Source: Pseudomonas jinjuensis (GTDB lineage Bacteria > Pseudomonadota > Gammaproteobacteria > Pseudomonadales > Pseudomonadaceae). From it: a stretch of DNA of 63,642 nucleotides. The stretch lies in contig NZ_FNIJ01000026.1 of the NCBI RefSeq assembly GCF_900103845.1, positions 1-63,642 of the forward strand, in the 5' to 3' direction. The translations under genes and the position numbers were made by a program. This document shows positions 45,439 to 54,120 of the stretch, piece after piece; the stretch's first letter is position 1, and every line of letters begins with the position of its first letter. The notes below the pieces were generated by a model, which was not told the DNA's origin, searched no databases, and saw only the letters and a program-made list of their open reading frames with translations.

Positions 45439-46446
45439 TCAGGCGGTGTGCACCAGCGGGGTCGGTTCGGTCGCCCAGAGGTCCGGCAGGCCCGGATCGG
45501 TTGTCTGGATCAGCCGCTTGAGCATGATCTTCAGGGCCTGCGCATCGCCCGGGCCGAGCTTGTCGACCACCTGCTGCTCGACCGCCTTGGCCAGGGCGAT
45601 CTGTTCCAGGGAAATCTCGCGGCCGGCGGCGGTGAGCACGAAGCGCAGGCCGCCGTTCAGCCGTTCGCTGGCGATGTAGCCCTGCTTCTCCAGGAACAGC
45701 AGCATCGACTGGGTCACCTCGTAGCCGGTGTAGGCGACGAACTCGTTGATCTCTTCGAGACTGAGGCATTCGCGCACGCTGAGCACCGAGAGCACGAAGA
45801 AGGCGTGCTCGTCGACGCGCTGGCTACGCAGCAGCGAGCGCAGCGCGGCCAGCAGCTGGTAGTGGGCGCGGCCGGCGAGGTAGCCGAGCAGGTCCTCGGT
45901 GTAGCTGCACTCCGGCGGCGGATTGGCGCTGCTGGAAAGCTGCACGCCCTCGCGCGGCTTGCGCGCCGCCAGGGCGTACTGGCCGCTCTGGAACGCCAGC
46001 GGCGGCAGCTCGCTCTTGTCGAACTGCAGCACCTCGCCGACGAAGATCACATGGTCGCCGCCCTCGTACATGAAGGCGGTGCGGCACTGGAAGCGCGCGG
46101 TGCAGGCCGGCAGCAGCGGGATGTCGTTGATGCCTGTATCCAGCTGGATGTCGGCGAACTTGTCCTCGCCGCGCGAGGCGAAGCGTCCCGACAGGGCTTC
46201 CTGCTGGGCCGACAGCACGTGCACGTTCCAGGAGCGGTTGGCGGAGAACGCCGGCAGGCTGAACGCCGACTTCGCCAGGCTCCAGAGCACCAGCGGCGGG
46301 TTCAGCGATACCGAGTTGAAACTGTTGGCGGTGATCCCGATCGGCTCCCCCGCCTCGTTGCGGGTGGTGATGATGGTCACCCCAGTGGTGAACGTGCTCA
46401 GAGCCGCCCTGAAGGCCTGGGGGTTGAAGCTGGGCTGAGCGGTCAT
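45439..46446 (-). CDS. Flavin reductase with MarR-like domain, HsaB/TesA1-like
   Basis: 335 residues in two parts. Residues about 8-170 are a flavin-reductase domain (FTTGVTIITTRNEAGEPIGI, NSFNSVSLNPPLVLWSL, GGDHVIFVGEV). Residues about 180-320 are a MarR-like winged-helix domain (LRSQRVDEHAFFVLSVLSVR; LEKQGYIASERL). The same fusion occurs in the reductase C1 of 4-hydroxyphenylacetate hydroxylase, where the extra domain controls activity through the aromatic ligand. It likely feeds FMNH2 to the HsaA-like oxygenase at 32332-33522. First gene of its operon. Confidence 0.87.
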   Translation of the reverse strand: MTAQPSFNPQAFRAALSTFTTGVTIITTRNEAGEPIGITANSFNSVSLNPPLVLWSLAKSAFSLPAFSANRSWNVHVLSAQQEALSGRFASRGEDKFADIQLDTGINDIPLLPACTARFQCRTAFMYEGGDHVIFVGEVLQFDKSELPPLAFQSGQYALAARKPREGVQLSSSANPPPECSYTEDLLGYLAGRAHYQLLAALRSLLRSQRVDEHAFFVLSVLSVRECLSLEEINEFVAYTGYEVTQSMLLFLEKQGYIASERLNGGLRFVLTAAGREISLEQIALAKAVEQQVVDKLGPGDAQALKIMLKRLIQTTDPGLPDLWATEPTPLVHTA

Positions 46447-46507
46447 GGTCTGCCTCGTGGTGGCTTGTCCGGGTTGTGTTCAGTATCCGATCGGGCCGCT
46501 CCGCGCT

Positions 46508-46527
46508 CATCGTCGATACGGACTATG
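46508..46527. promoter_or_regulatory. Shared 20-bp palindrome, copy 7
   Basis: CATCGTCGATACGGACTATG is the most symmetric copy. It lies 62 nt before the flavin reductase start. GATACT on the minus strand (46482-46487) is 33 nt from its centre. The divergent MFS gene starts 146 nt away on the other side. Confidence 0.6.
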
Positions 46528-46672
46528 GCAGGCCATGCGCCGCTTCCAGCCACTTCGCGCCGCCCAGGCACGGCCATGAAAAGACCGCCGATTGGCCCCG
46601 GACGATCCGATCGCGCTAGAGTCTTTCCCTTTCCGCGCGATTCTTTCGCTTCACCTGCCTGGAACGACGCCG

Positions 46673-47911
46673 ATGTCCTCCGCCAAAGAACTCCTGATCG
46701 ACGCCGAAGTCGACGACTCCCCCCAGCCGCACCATCCACCGACCAGTCCCTGGCTGCTCCTGGCCGGCCTGATCCTGGTGGCGCTCAACCTGCGGCCGGC
46801 GCTGTCCAGCCTCGCGCCGCTGCTCAACCAGGTGCGCGACGACACCGGCCTGTCGGCGTCCGCCGCCGGCCTGCTGACCACCCTGCCGGTGCTCTGCCTC
46901 GGCCTGTTCGCGCCGCTGGCGCCGATCCTGGCGCGGCGCCTGGGCGCCGAGCGCACGGTGCTGCTGATCCTCCTGCTGCTCGCCGGCGGCATCGTCCTGC
47001 GCAGCCTGTTCCCGGTGTTCGGCCTGTTCGCCGGCAGCGTGGTGGCGGGCGCCAGCATCGGCATCATCGGCGTGCTGCTGCCGGGGATCGTCAAGCGCGA
47101 CTTTCCCACCCATGCCGGGGTGATGACCGGGGTCTACACCATGGCGCTGTGCCTCGGCGCGGCGGTGGCGGCGGGTGCGACGGTGCCGCTGGGCGCGCTG
47201 CTGGACGACAGCTGGCAACTGGCGCTGGCGTTCTGGGCGCTGCCGGCGATCCTCGCCGCGCTGGTGTGGCTGCCGCAGGCCCGCAGCAATCATCACGCCC
47301 AGCGCCAGGCCTACCGGGTCAGCGACCTGTGGCGCGATCCGCTGGCCTGGCAGGTCACCCTGTTCATGGGGCTGCAGTCTTCGCTGGCCTATATCGTGTT
47401 CGGCTGGCTGCCGTCGATGCTCATCGACCGCGGCCTCACGCCGACCGCAGCGGGGCTGGTGCTTTCCGGTTCGGTGATGGTGCAGCTGGGCAGCGCGCTG
47501 GCCGCTCCGTGGCTGGCGACGCGCGGCCGCGACCAGCGTGTCGGCGTTGTGGTGGTGATGGTGCTGACCCTCGCCGGCCTGCTCGGTCTGCTGTATGCGC
47601 CGCTTTCCGGCATCTGGCTGTGGGCGGTGGTGCTCGGCCTCGGCCAGGGCGCCTGCTTCAGCATCGCCCTGGCGCTGATCGTGCTGCGCTCGCGGGATGC
47701 CCACATCGCCTCCAACCTCTCGGGCATGGCCCAGGGCGTGGGCTACACCCTGGCGGCCATGGGGCCGTTCCTGGTCGGCGTGGTGCACGATCTCAGCGGC
47801 GGCTGGAGCGCCGCCGGCGTGATCTTCGTGGTCATCTCGATCGCCGCCACCGTCGCCGGCCTCGGCGCCGGACGCAACCTTCTGGTCGGGGCGCGCAGCG
47901 AGCCGATCTGA
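46673..47911 (+). CDS. MFS transporter, CynX/NimT family
   Basis: 412 residues with about 12 hydrophobic segments and the family's LVALNLRPALSSLAPLLNQV start of the first helix. The start at ATG 46673 leaves a hydrophilic 30-residue N-terminus. CynX/NimT-type carriers move small anions or antimicrobials; the substrate here is unknown. This appears to be the first core gene to the right of the catabolic region. It converges on the AI-2E family gene across one REP-like unit. Confidence 0.85.
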   Translation: MSSAKELLIDAEVDDSPQPHHPPTSPWLLLAGLILVALNLRPALSSLAPLLNQVRDDTGLSASAAGLLTTLPVLCLGLFAPLAPILARRLGAERTVLLILLLLAGGIVLRSLFPVFGLFAGSVVAGASIGIIGVLLPGIVKRDFPTHAGVMTGVYTMALCLGAAVAAGATVPLGALLDDSWQLALAFWALPAILAALVWLPQARSNHHAQRQAYRVSDLWRDPLAWQVTLFMGLQSSLAYIVFGWLPSMLIDRGLTPTAAGLVLSGSVMVQLGSALAAPWLATRGRDQRVGVVVVMVLTLAGLLGLLYAPLSGIWLWAVVLGLGQGACFSIALALIVLRSRDAHIASNLSGMAQGVGYTLAAMGPFLVGVVHDLSGGWSAAGVIFVVISIAATVAGLGAGRNLLVGARSEPI

Positions 47912-47917
47912 AGTGCG

Positions 47918-47942
47918 GTCGCGGGCATGGCCCGCTCCTACA
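47918..47942. repeat. Single REP-like unit between convergent genes
   Basis: GTCGCGGGCATGGCCCGCTC followed by CTACA is one complete unit in the 40-bp gap between convergent stop codons. Its own short palindrome GCGGGCATGGCCCGC may serve both transcripts as a 3' end. Confidence 0.75.
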
Positions 47943-47951
47943 GGTGCGAGA

Positions 47952-49004
47952 TCACACCGTCGGCGGCGTCTGCTGCTTGGGGCTGGCGATCCAGTCGGTT
48001 ACCAGGTTGTAGACCACCGCCAGCAGCACCGGGCCGACGAACAGGCCGATGAAGCCGAAGCTGAGCAGGCCGCCGAGCACGCCGAGCAGCACCACCACCA
48101 GCGGCAGGTTGCCGCCGCGGCTGATCAGGTACGGCTTGAGGATGTTGTCCACGCCACTGATGACGAAGAACCCCCAGAGCGCGAGGAACACTCCGTAGCC
48201 ATAGCTGCCCTGGACGAACAGCCAGACGGTGGCCGGCCCCCAGATCAGCGGCGGCACCATCAGCAGGCTGAAGGCGAAGGTCAGCAGGCCGAGGATGATC
48301 GCCCCGGGCACCCCGGCGATCAGGAAACCGGTGGTGGCCAGCACGGCCTGGGCGGCGGCGGTGCCGATCACGCCGTTGACCACCCGCTGCACGGTGCCGG
48401 CGATCAGTTCCAGGTAATGCCCGGCGCGGTCGCCGATCAGGCGTTGCAGCATGCTGTGGGCGAAGGCTTCCAGGCGCTTGCCGTCGCGGTAGAAGAAGAA
48501 GATCAGCACCAGGCTGAGGACCAGCTCGAAAATGCTGCCGCCGAGCTTGGCCGTGCGCGCCAGCAGCCAGTTGCCGACCTGCCCCATGTAGGGCTTGAGC
48601 GCGGAGAAGAAGGCCACGCCCTGCTGGTCGATGGAGTACCACCAGCCGATCAGCCGACCGCCGATCAGCGGCGTGCGCGCCAGCCATTCCGGCGGTGGCG
48701 GCAGGCCGGACATCTGCAGGTTGCGCAGGAACTCGACGGCCTCGCGCACCTTGTCCGCCAGGCCGAAGCCGAGCCAGATCAGCGGAATGGCCACCAGCAC
48801 GATCCAGCCGGCGGTGAGCAGGCCTGCCGCCAGTGCCTCGCGTCCGCCCAGCAGGCGGGTCAGGCCACGCATCAGCGGCCAGCTGGAAAAGGCCAGCACG
48901 GCGGCCCAGAACAGCGCCGAGGTGAAGGGCGCCAGCACCCACAGGCTGGCACCCAGCAGGCCCAGCAGGAGGATGCGCAGCAGCAGGCGGTCATTGTCGA
49001 ACAT
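47952..49004 (-). CDS. AI-2E family transporter (PerM/YdiK type)
   Basis: 350 residues with seven or eight hydrophobic segments. Typical pieces are LFWAAVLAFSSWPLMRGL near 32, the cytoplasmic-side FFFYRDGKRLEAFAHSML near 168, GLLTFAFSLLMVPPLIWGP near 240 and SRGGNLPLVVVLLGVLGGL near 294. The family moves small molecules or ions across the inner membrane; AI-2 export is shown for only a few members. Confidence 0.88.
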   Translation of the reverse strand: MFDNDRLLLRILLLGLLGASLWVLAPFTSALFWAAVLAFSSWPLMRGLTRLLGGREALAAGLLTAGWIVLVAIPLIWLGFGLADKVREAVEFLRNLQMSGLPPPPEWLARTPLIGGRLIGWWYSIDQQGVAFFSALKPYMGQVGNWLLARTAKLGGSIFELVLSLVLIFFFYRDGKRLEAFAHSMLQRLIGDRAGHYLELIAGTVQRVVNGVIGTAAAQAVLATTGFLIAGVPGAIILGLLTFAFSLLMVPPLIWGPATVWLFVQGSYGYGVFLALWGFFVISGVDNILKPYLISRGGNLPLVVVLLGVLGGLLSFGFIGLFVGPVLLAVVYNLVTDWIASPKQQTPPTV

Positions 49005-49092
49005 CGGGCCGGACTCCGGTCGGTGAAGCGGGGATCAAATCCCAGTTTAGGCGGGTGTCTCCGCGGCCGGCCTGGCGGCGCGGCGCGGAGGT

Positions 49093-49899
49093 TCAGCGCA
49101 GCCAGGTCAGGTGCAGCCCGGCGCCTTCGTGGGTACCCAGTTCCATGCGCGCCGCGCGCACGCCCTGGCCACCCAGCGCGCCGCGCCAGTCCTCGGCGTG
49201 GCTGCCGGCCAGTTCGACGCGCACGCCGGTATCCAGGCGCAGGGTGCGCACCAGCAGGTCCAGCCAGACGCCGCCGGGTTCGTCCGGCACATGGGCGAGG
49301 GTCAGCTCGCCGTTGGCCTTGAGCAGGCGCAGCAGGGTGGCGGCGCTGGGCAGCAGTTCGCCGAGGGCGGTATTGCTGTCCAGCTGTTCGGCGTGCAGGT
49401 AGGCGCGGCGGTTGCCGCGGGTGATGGCGTAGATGGCGAGCAGGGTGTTCTCCTGCGGCGGCGCCAGGCGCACCAGCAGGTAGGCCTGCTGGTCGTCCGG
49501 GCCGTACAGCCTGGATTTGTGGAACACCGCGTTGGCCAGCAGGCTGCTCGAACCGCAATCGCGCGCCTCGCACCAGAACAGCGGCGTGGCGTCGGCCTTC
49601 AGCAGGGTGCTGCGGGCGGCGCCGAAGGCCAGCGGCCGGTCCTCTTCCTCGGGCAGGCGATAGGTGACGGCGGTGAGCTGGCCCACGCCGCGCACCTCGC
49701 CCTCCATGCGCAGGCGGCCGCTGATGCGGCTGATCGCCCCGAGCGGATAGATCCGCTCCTGGTCGGCAGCCTGGTCGAAATCGACGATCTCCGCCCGCGG
49801 GTAGCGCGGCAGGACCTGCAGGTCGTGGCTATCGGCGACATCGGCGGCGCCAACGGGAGTAGCGGCCAGCAACGCGCTGGCAAGCAGGAATGTACGCAT
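49093..49899 (-). CDS. DUF4892 domain secreted protein
   Basis: 268 residues. A signal peptide (MRTFLLASALLAATPVGAAD) precedes the DUF4892 domain, with HDLQVLPRYPRAEIVDF and the paired cysteines in WCEARDCGSS near 110. The C-terminal third resembles an OmpA-like or carbohydrate-type fold only weakly. Function unknown. ATG 49899 is used so that the signal peptide begins at its basic residue. Confidence 0.8.
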   Translation of the reverse strand: MRTFLLASALLAATPVGAADVADSHDLQVLPRYPRAEIVDFDQAADQERIYPLGAISRISGRLRMEGEVRGVGQLTAVTYRLPEEEDRPLAFGAARSTLLKADATPLFWCEARDCGSSSLLANAVFHKSRLYGPDDQQAYLLVRLAPPQENTLLAIYAITRGNRRAYLHAEQLDSNTALGELLPSAATLLRLLKANGELTLAHVPDEPGGVWLDLLVRTLRLDTGVRVELAGSHAEDWRGALGGQGVRAARMELGTHEGAGLHLTWLR

Positions 49900-49907
49900 C
49901 CGCACGC

Positions 49908-50573
49908 TCAACGAATCAGCATGGAACGGGCGGTTTCCACGGCCTTGTCGGCGTCGGCCTCTTCCTTGCGCGGCACCAGCAGGCCGCGCTGCACGGCGGG
50001 ACGCGCCTCGATGGCGGCGAGCCAGCGCTGCAGGTTGTCCAGCCCCTCGACGGAAACCCCGGACCAGTCGTGGATGCGTACCCAGGGGAAGGTGGCGATG
50101 TCGGCGATGCTGTAGTCGCCAGCCAGGTATTCGACCTCGCCGAGACGGCTGTCGAGCACTTCGTAGAGGCGGCGGGTCTCGTGCTGGTAGCGGTCGATGG
50201 CGCCCTGCAGCTGCTCCGGGAAATAGCGGAAGAACACGTTGGCCTGGCCCTGCATCGGCCCTACCCCGCCCATCTGGAACATCAGCCACTGGATCACCGT
50301 GGAGCGGCCTTTGCTATCGAGCGGCATCAGGCGGCCGGTCTTCTCCGCCAGGTAGATGAGGATGGCGCCCGACTCGAACACGGCGAAGTCGCCGTTGTCG
50401 CGGTCGACGACGGCCGGGATCCGCCCGTTCGGGTTGATCCGGAGGAATTCCGGACTTTTCTGCTCCCTGCGATCGAACGACAGCGCATGCACTTCATAAG
50501 GCAGGCCGAGTTCTTCGAGTGCGATGGATGCCTTGTGGCCGTTCGGCGTGGCGGCGGTGTAAAGGTCGATCAT
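49908..50573 (-). CDS. Glutathione S-transferase (Ure2p/YfcG-like)
   Basis: 221 residues. An N-terminal thioredoxin-like domain ([20 protein letters not shown], then [13 protein letters not shown], and the glutathione contact [13 protein letters not shown]) precedes an all-helical domain with [17 protein letters not shown] near 165-181. The TPNGHK start and PNGRIPA pattern are those of disulfide-bond reductase type YfcG. ATG 50573 follows GGGAGAG; a GTG two codons upstream is possible. Confidence 0.9.
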   Translation of the reverse strand: MIDLYTAATPNGHKASIALEELGLPYEVHALSFDRREQKSPEFLRINPNGRIPAVVDRDNGDFAVFESGAILIYLAEKTGRLMPLDSKGRSTVIQWLMFQMGGVGPMQGQANVFFRYFPEQLQGAIDRYQHETRRLYEVLDSRLGEVEYLAGDYSIADIATFPWVRIHDWSGVSVEGLDNLQRWLAAIEARPAVQRGLLVPRKEEADADKAVETARSMLIR

Positions 50574-50652
50574 GCTCACTCTCCCGACTGTGATCCATGC
50601 AGACTCGTGGCTCGCCCCGCTTTAGTCAAGGCGCGGACTTTGCCGGATATTT

Positions 50653-51513
50653 TCAGTCCGCCGTCAGGAATGGCCGGATGACCGCCGCCACCGCCTGGGC
50701 ACCGGCCTCGTCGTCCAGGTGCAGATGGTGCCCGCCGGGCAGTTCCTCGATGGCGAAGGGACGGCCGTCGAGATGGTCGCGCACCCCGCTCTTCCTGCCG
50801 AGCACGCCCTCACGGGCCAGCACCAGGCTGACCGGGCAGCGCAGCGAGTCGAGCAGGTTCAGCGCGCCGTCACGGCTGAAGCGCAGCGGCGACGGCAGGG
50901 TCAGGCGCGGGTCGGTGCGCCAGGTGTAGCCGCCCGGCACCGGCATCAGTCCACGCTCGGCCAGCAGCTCGGCGGCTTCGCGGCTGACCGCGCCGTCCTT
51001 CATGCGCGCCGCCACGGCGCGTTCGATACTGGGGTAGACCGGTTTTTGCTTGCGCCCCAGCAGGAGCTGCGCCTTCAGCGCCTGGCCGAGGTTTTCCGCG
51101 GTGCTCCCGGCTTCGCTGGTGAAGGGCACCAGCCCGTCGATCAGCGCCAGGCGCTCCACCCGCTCCGGCATCGCCGCGGCGAGCAGCACCGAGACGATCG
51201 CGCCCATGGAATGGCCGAGCAGGGAAAAGCGCTCCCAGCCCAGCTGCTCCGCCGCCATCAGCACGTCCAGGGCATTGTCCCAGAGCGAATAGCCGGCGCC
51301 GGCGGGACGGTGCGCCGAGTAGCCGTGACCGGCGAAATCCAGCGCGACGATGCGCAGCCCGGGAAGCTTCGGCGTCAGCCGGGCGAAGGTCATGGCATTG
51401 TCCAGCCAGCCGTGCAGGGCGATCACCGGGCGGCCGTCTTCCGGCCCGGAAAGGTGCGCCGCCAGCTCGATGTGCGGCAGGCTCAGGCGGATTTCCTCGA
51501 CGTGGGCGGTCAT
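50653..51513 (-). CDS. Alpha/beta hydrolase
   Basis: 286 residues with the oxyanion HGWLDN near 34, nucleophile elbow LLGHSMGAIV near 97, and a C-terminal His in LPGGHHLHLD. Resembles the SERHL/MhpC-like hydrolases. Its start overlaps the stop of the next hydrolase gene by 4 nt, so the two are co-translated. Substrate unknown. Seems part of the core region rather than the catabolic one. Confidence 0.85.
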   Translation of the reverse strand: MTAHVEEIRLSLPHIELAAHLSGPEDGRPVIALHGWLDNAMTFARLTPKLPGLRIVALDFAGHGYSAHRPAGAGYSLWDNALDVLMAAEQLGWERFSLLGHSMGAIVSVLLAAAMPERVERLALIDGLVPFTSEAGSTAENLGQALKAQLLLGRKQKPVYPSIERAVAARMKDGAVSREAAELLAERGLMPVPGGYTWRTDPRLTLPSPLRFSRDGALNLLDSLRCPVSLVLAREGVLGRKSGVRDHLDGRPFAIEELPGGHHLHLDDEAGAQAVAAVIRPFLTAD

Positions 51514-52313
51514 TGTCGGGCGCTCCCCTGCCCGCGGCCCATCACGTTCTTCAGCAGCTCGGCGGTATCCCGCGGGCGCTCCAGGGGGAACATGTGGCCG
51601 CCCGGCAGCGCCAGGCATTGCGCATTCGGGACGCGTTCCATCCAGCGCACGAACGGCCCCGGCAACACGCGGCTGTCCCGGCCGCGCACCAGCGTCAGCG
51701 GCACCGCCAGTTGCTGCGGGCGTCCCGGGCTGCGGTGCGGGACGTTGCGGTAGATGCTGATCTCGGTGGCCGGGTCGAACCTCAGGCGCAGCCCGCGGTT
51801 CTCGGCATCCGGCGCCAGGCCGTGGCGCAGGTAGGCGTCCAGGCAGTCGGGATCGAAATGGCGGAACAGCGTCTTGCCGGCGAAGTATTCGCGCGCCTCG
51901 TCGAGGTCGGCGAACTGCTCGCGACGCCCCAGGGTGCGCCCGGCCGGGGTGACGCGGTCGATCAGGCCGAGGCTCTTGACCGCGCGGATCATCAGCTGAC
52001 CGGTGGTGGAGAACACCGGCGAGTCGAGCATGACCACCCCGCGATAGCGCTCGGGCCGGAGCAGCGCCGCGTGGTAGTGGAGGATGCCGCCGAGGGAATG
52101 GCCGACGCCCCAGACCGGCTCGTCGAGGCCGTCGAGATGGTGCAGCAGTTCGTCCACCAGGTTTTCCCAGTTGGCATTCACCGGGAAGCGCGGGTCGTGC
52201 CCGTGCATCTCCAGGTGGCGTACCCGGTACTCCGGCTGCAGGGCGTCGAACAGCTTGCCGTAGGTGGCCGAGGGGAAACCGTTGGCGTGGGCGAAGAAGA
52301 CCGCTTGCGACAT
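51510..52313 (-). CDS. Alpha/beta hydrolase (second of a coupled pair)
   Basis: 267 residues: FFAHANGFPSATYGKLFDAL at the N-terminus, GVGHSLGGILHYHAAL near 90 with the nucleophile, and ALPGGHMFPLERP near the C-terminus. The HANGFP opening is typical of a pseudomonad hydrolase clade. ATG 52313 is preferred to a longer frame from 52373, which adds a poorly conserved segment. First gene of the two-hydrolase unit. Confidence 0.85.
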   Translation of the reverse strand: MSQAVFFAHANGFPSATYGKLFDALQPEYRVRHLEMHGHDPRFPVNANWENLVDELLHHLDGLDEPVWGVGHSLGGILHYHAALLRPERYRGVVMLDSPVFSTTGQLMIRAVKSLGLIDRVTPAGRTLGRREQFADLDEAREYFAGKTLFRHFDPDCLDAYLRHGLAPDAENRGLRLRFDPATEISIYRNVPHRSPGRPQQLAVPLTLVRGRDSRVLPGPFVRWMERVPNAQCLALPGGHMFPLERPRDTAELLKNVMGRGQGSARQ

Positions 52314-52471
52314 GCTGGGTGAACTCAGGGGAATGACAGTCTGAATTTTCCGACAGCACCGTGGGCGCGGCAATGGCCCGCGCTCCCGCTTATGACGGCA
52401 CTACGGTCAAACTCCATGGCGCTCCGGCGGATTTGCCCTGATCGGCGCTTCGTGCAAGACAACCTCGGCGG

Positions 52472-52543
52472 ATAACCGTGAACGGTTATTCGCCCTACGA
52501 AAGCCCCATCGTAGGGCGCATAACTTGGAATAAGTTATCCGCC
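52472..52543. repeat. Two inverted-repeat units of the GTAGGGCGCATAA family
   Basis: GATAACCGTGAACGGTTATTCGCCCTA (shown here as 52472-52498, a palindromic unit) is followed by GTAGGGCGCATAACTTGGAA with its mirror ending in GTTATCCGCC (52511-52543). The two units face each other. They are members of the second repeat family, with the variable inner arm changed but still self-complementary. The 238-bp gap 52314-52551 has no gene. Confidence 0.65.
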
Positions 52544-52551
52544 AGCACACC

Positions 52552-53199
52552 TCACACCCAACGCGCCGCGTGGTTCACCACGTTGAACAGGATGCCGCCC
52601 GCCACCAGCAGGAACACCAGCCCACAGGCACCATCGATCACCGGCACTGCGCGCTGTAGGCGCTGCTGCCACAGCGGTCGGGTGAGGATCACGCTGAGCA
52701 GGCTGAACCAGGCGAAGCCGACGACGAACAGCATCACCGCCACCGAGACCTTGCCGGGCGCCGACATGTCCACCGGGATCAGGCTGGTCAGCAGCGCAAG
52801 GAAGAACACCAGCGCCTTGGGGTTGAACAGGTTGGTCGCCAGCCCGCGCAGCCAGGGGCCCAGCTTCGACGCGGACAATTCACCGTCGAGCCGCCCTGCT
52901 CCACCCGGCTTGCGCAACGCGCGCAGCGCGCCGACACCGAGCCAGCCGAGATAGGCCGCGCCCACCAGTTGCAGCGCGCTGAACAACAGCGGTGAACGGC
53001 TGAGCAGCAACGACACACCGGTCAGCACCAGGGTACCGTGGACCAGGATGCCGCAAGCCAGTCCAAGGGCGCTGAGCACGCCGGCGCGGCGACCCTGGTG
53101 TAGCGAGGTGCGCACCACCAGGGCGACGTCCGGGCCAGGGCTGACCAGGGCGACCGCGAACACAGCGGTGAGCATGAGCAAGACGTGAACCTCCTGCAT
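52552..53199 (-). CDS. LysE/RhtB family amino-acid exporter
   Basis: 215 residues with about six hydrophobic segments and the family signature VSPGPDVALVVRTSLHQGRRAG near 20-40, followed by GVGALRALR and NLFNPKALVFFLALL near 130. Exports an amino acid or a derivative. It lies next to an AraC-type regulator gene, a common pair in pseudomonads, and is likely controlled by it. Confidence 0.9.
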   Translation of the reverse strand: MQEVHVLLMLTAVFAVALVSPGPDVALVVRTSLHQGRRAGVLSALGLACGILVHGTLVLTGVSLLLSRSPLLFSALQLVGAAYLGWLGVGALRALRKPGGAGRLDGELSASKLGPWLRGLATNLFNPKALVFFLALLTSLIPVDMSAPGKVSVAVMLFVVGFAWFSLLSVILTRPLWQQRLQRAVPVIDGACGLVFLLVAGGILFNVVNHAARWV

Positions 53200-53243
53200 G
53201 GCGGGATTCTCCAGTGGGAAAGGGAAACGCGAAATCGGGCGGA

Positions 53244-54047
53244 TCAGCGCTGGCGTAGTCGCGTGGGCGGCAATCCGTAGGTACGGCGGAACAGGCGGCT
53301 GAAATGCGCCTGGTCATAGAAGCCCAGGCTCAGGGCGATCTCCGCCAGCGGCTGACCCTTGATCACCCGTGGCAGCGCGCGCTCCAGGCGCAGCTGGGTC
53401 AGCCACTGATGTGGTGGCAACCCGCACTGGTGCCGAAAGCGGCGCAGCACCTGCCAGGGACTGAGGTCGCAGAACGCGGCGATTTCTTCCAGGGTCGGCG
53501 GGGTTTCCAGGCGCGATTCCAGCCACTCGCGAATGCGCGCCCAGGTCGGAGCATCGAAACCCTGCTCCGGTTCGCGGATGCGCAGGCTGGAGGCGCGTTC
53601 CAGCAGTGCGGCCAGCGCTTGCCAGAGTTGGCCTTCCTGGGCCAGACGCTCGCCGCCCAGCATCAGGGCATGGGCGCGTTGCAGTTCGGCTTGCAGCAGC
53701 GGATCGCGCAGTTGCGCGGCGGTCAGGCGTGGCGCGCCCTGGCGCCCATCACTGAAGGCGCGGCAGGCATCGTCCAGCCATTGCGGGTCGATGGACAGCA
53801 CGCGGATACGATAGCCGTCCTCGTCCTCGCTGGAACCATCGTGGATGCTCTCGGGGCTCATCAGCAGGATGTCGCCGTTCCCGGCCAGAGAGCGCTCACC
53901 GCGATGGGTGTAGCGCTGGCAGCCGTCCAGCATCAGTCCGACGTGGTAGTCAAGATGAAAGTGCCGGGGAAAGGCGAATCGGCGGTACTCGGCGTCGATG
54001 AAACGGACGCCGGGCAGGCCGCTGCTGTGGTGTTCGATGCGTTCCAT
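53244..54047 (-). CDS. AraC family transcriptional regulator
   Basis: 267 residues. An N-terminal cupin-type sensor (residues about 15-120, FPRHFHLDYHVGLMLDG) precedes a C-terminal double HTH: TLEEIAAFCDLSPWQVLRRF near 180-200 and LAEIALSLGFYDQAHFSRLF near 232-251, then RRTYGLPPTRLR. Probably regulates the LysE gene 44 bp downstream. Confidence 0.9.
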   Translation of the reverse strand: MERIEHHSSGLPGVRFIDAEYRRFAFPRHFHLDYHVGLMLDGCQRYTHRGERSLAGNGDILLMSPESIHDGSSEDEDGYRIRVLSIDPQWLDDACRAFSDGRQGAPRLTAAQLRDPLLQAELQRAHALMLGGERLAQEGQLWQALAALLERASSLRIREPEQGFDAPTWARIREWLESRLETPPTLEEIAAFCDLSPWQVLRRFRHQCGLPPHQWLTQLRLERALPRVIKGQPLAEIALSLGFYDQAHFSRLFRRTYGLPPTRLRQR

Positions 54048-54120
54048 GGGCCTACTGTACCGGCGCGGGAACGGCGGGTCTTGGACAAAATTGCGAGGGT
54101 GCCGGGCGGCGGCGCTCCCT

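Noticed and set aside
50653..52313. The two alpha/beta hydrolases as HsaD candidates
   Set aside because: They lie among core genes, have no palindrome copy, and one belongs to a general pseudomonad HANGFP clade.
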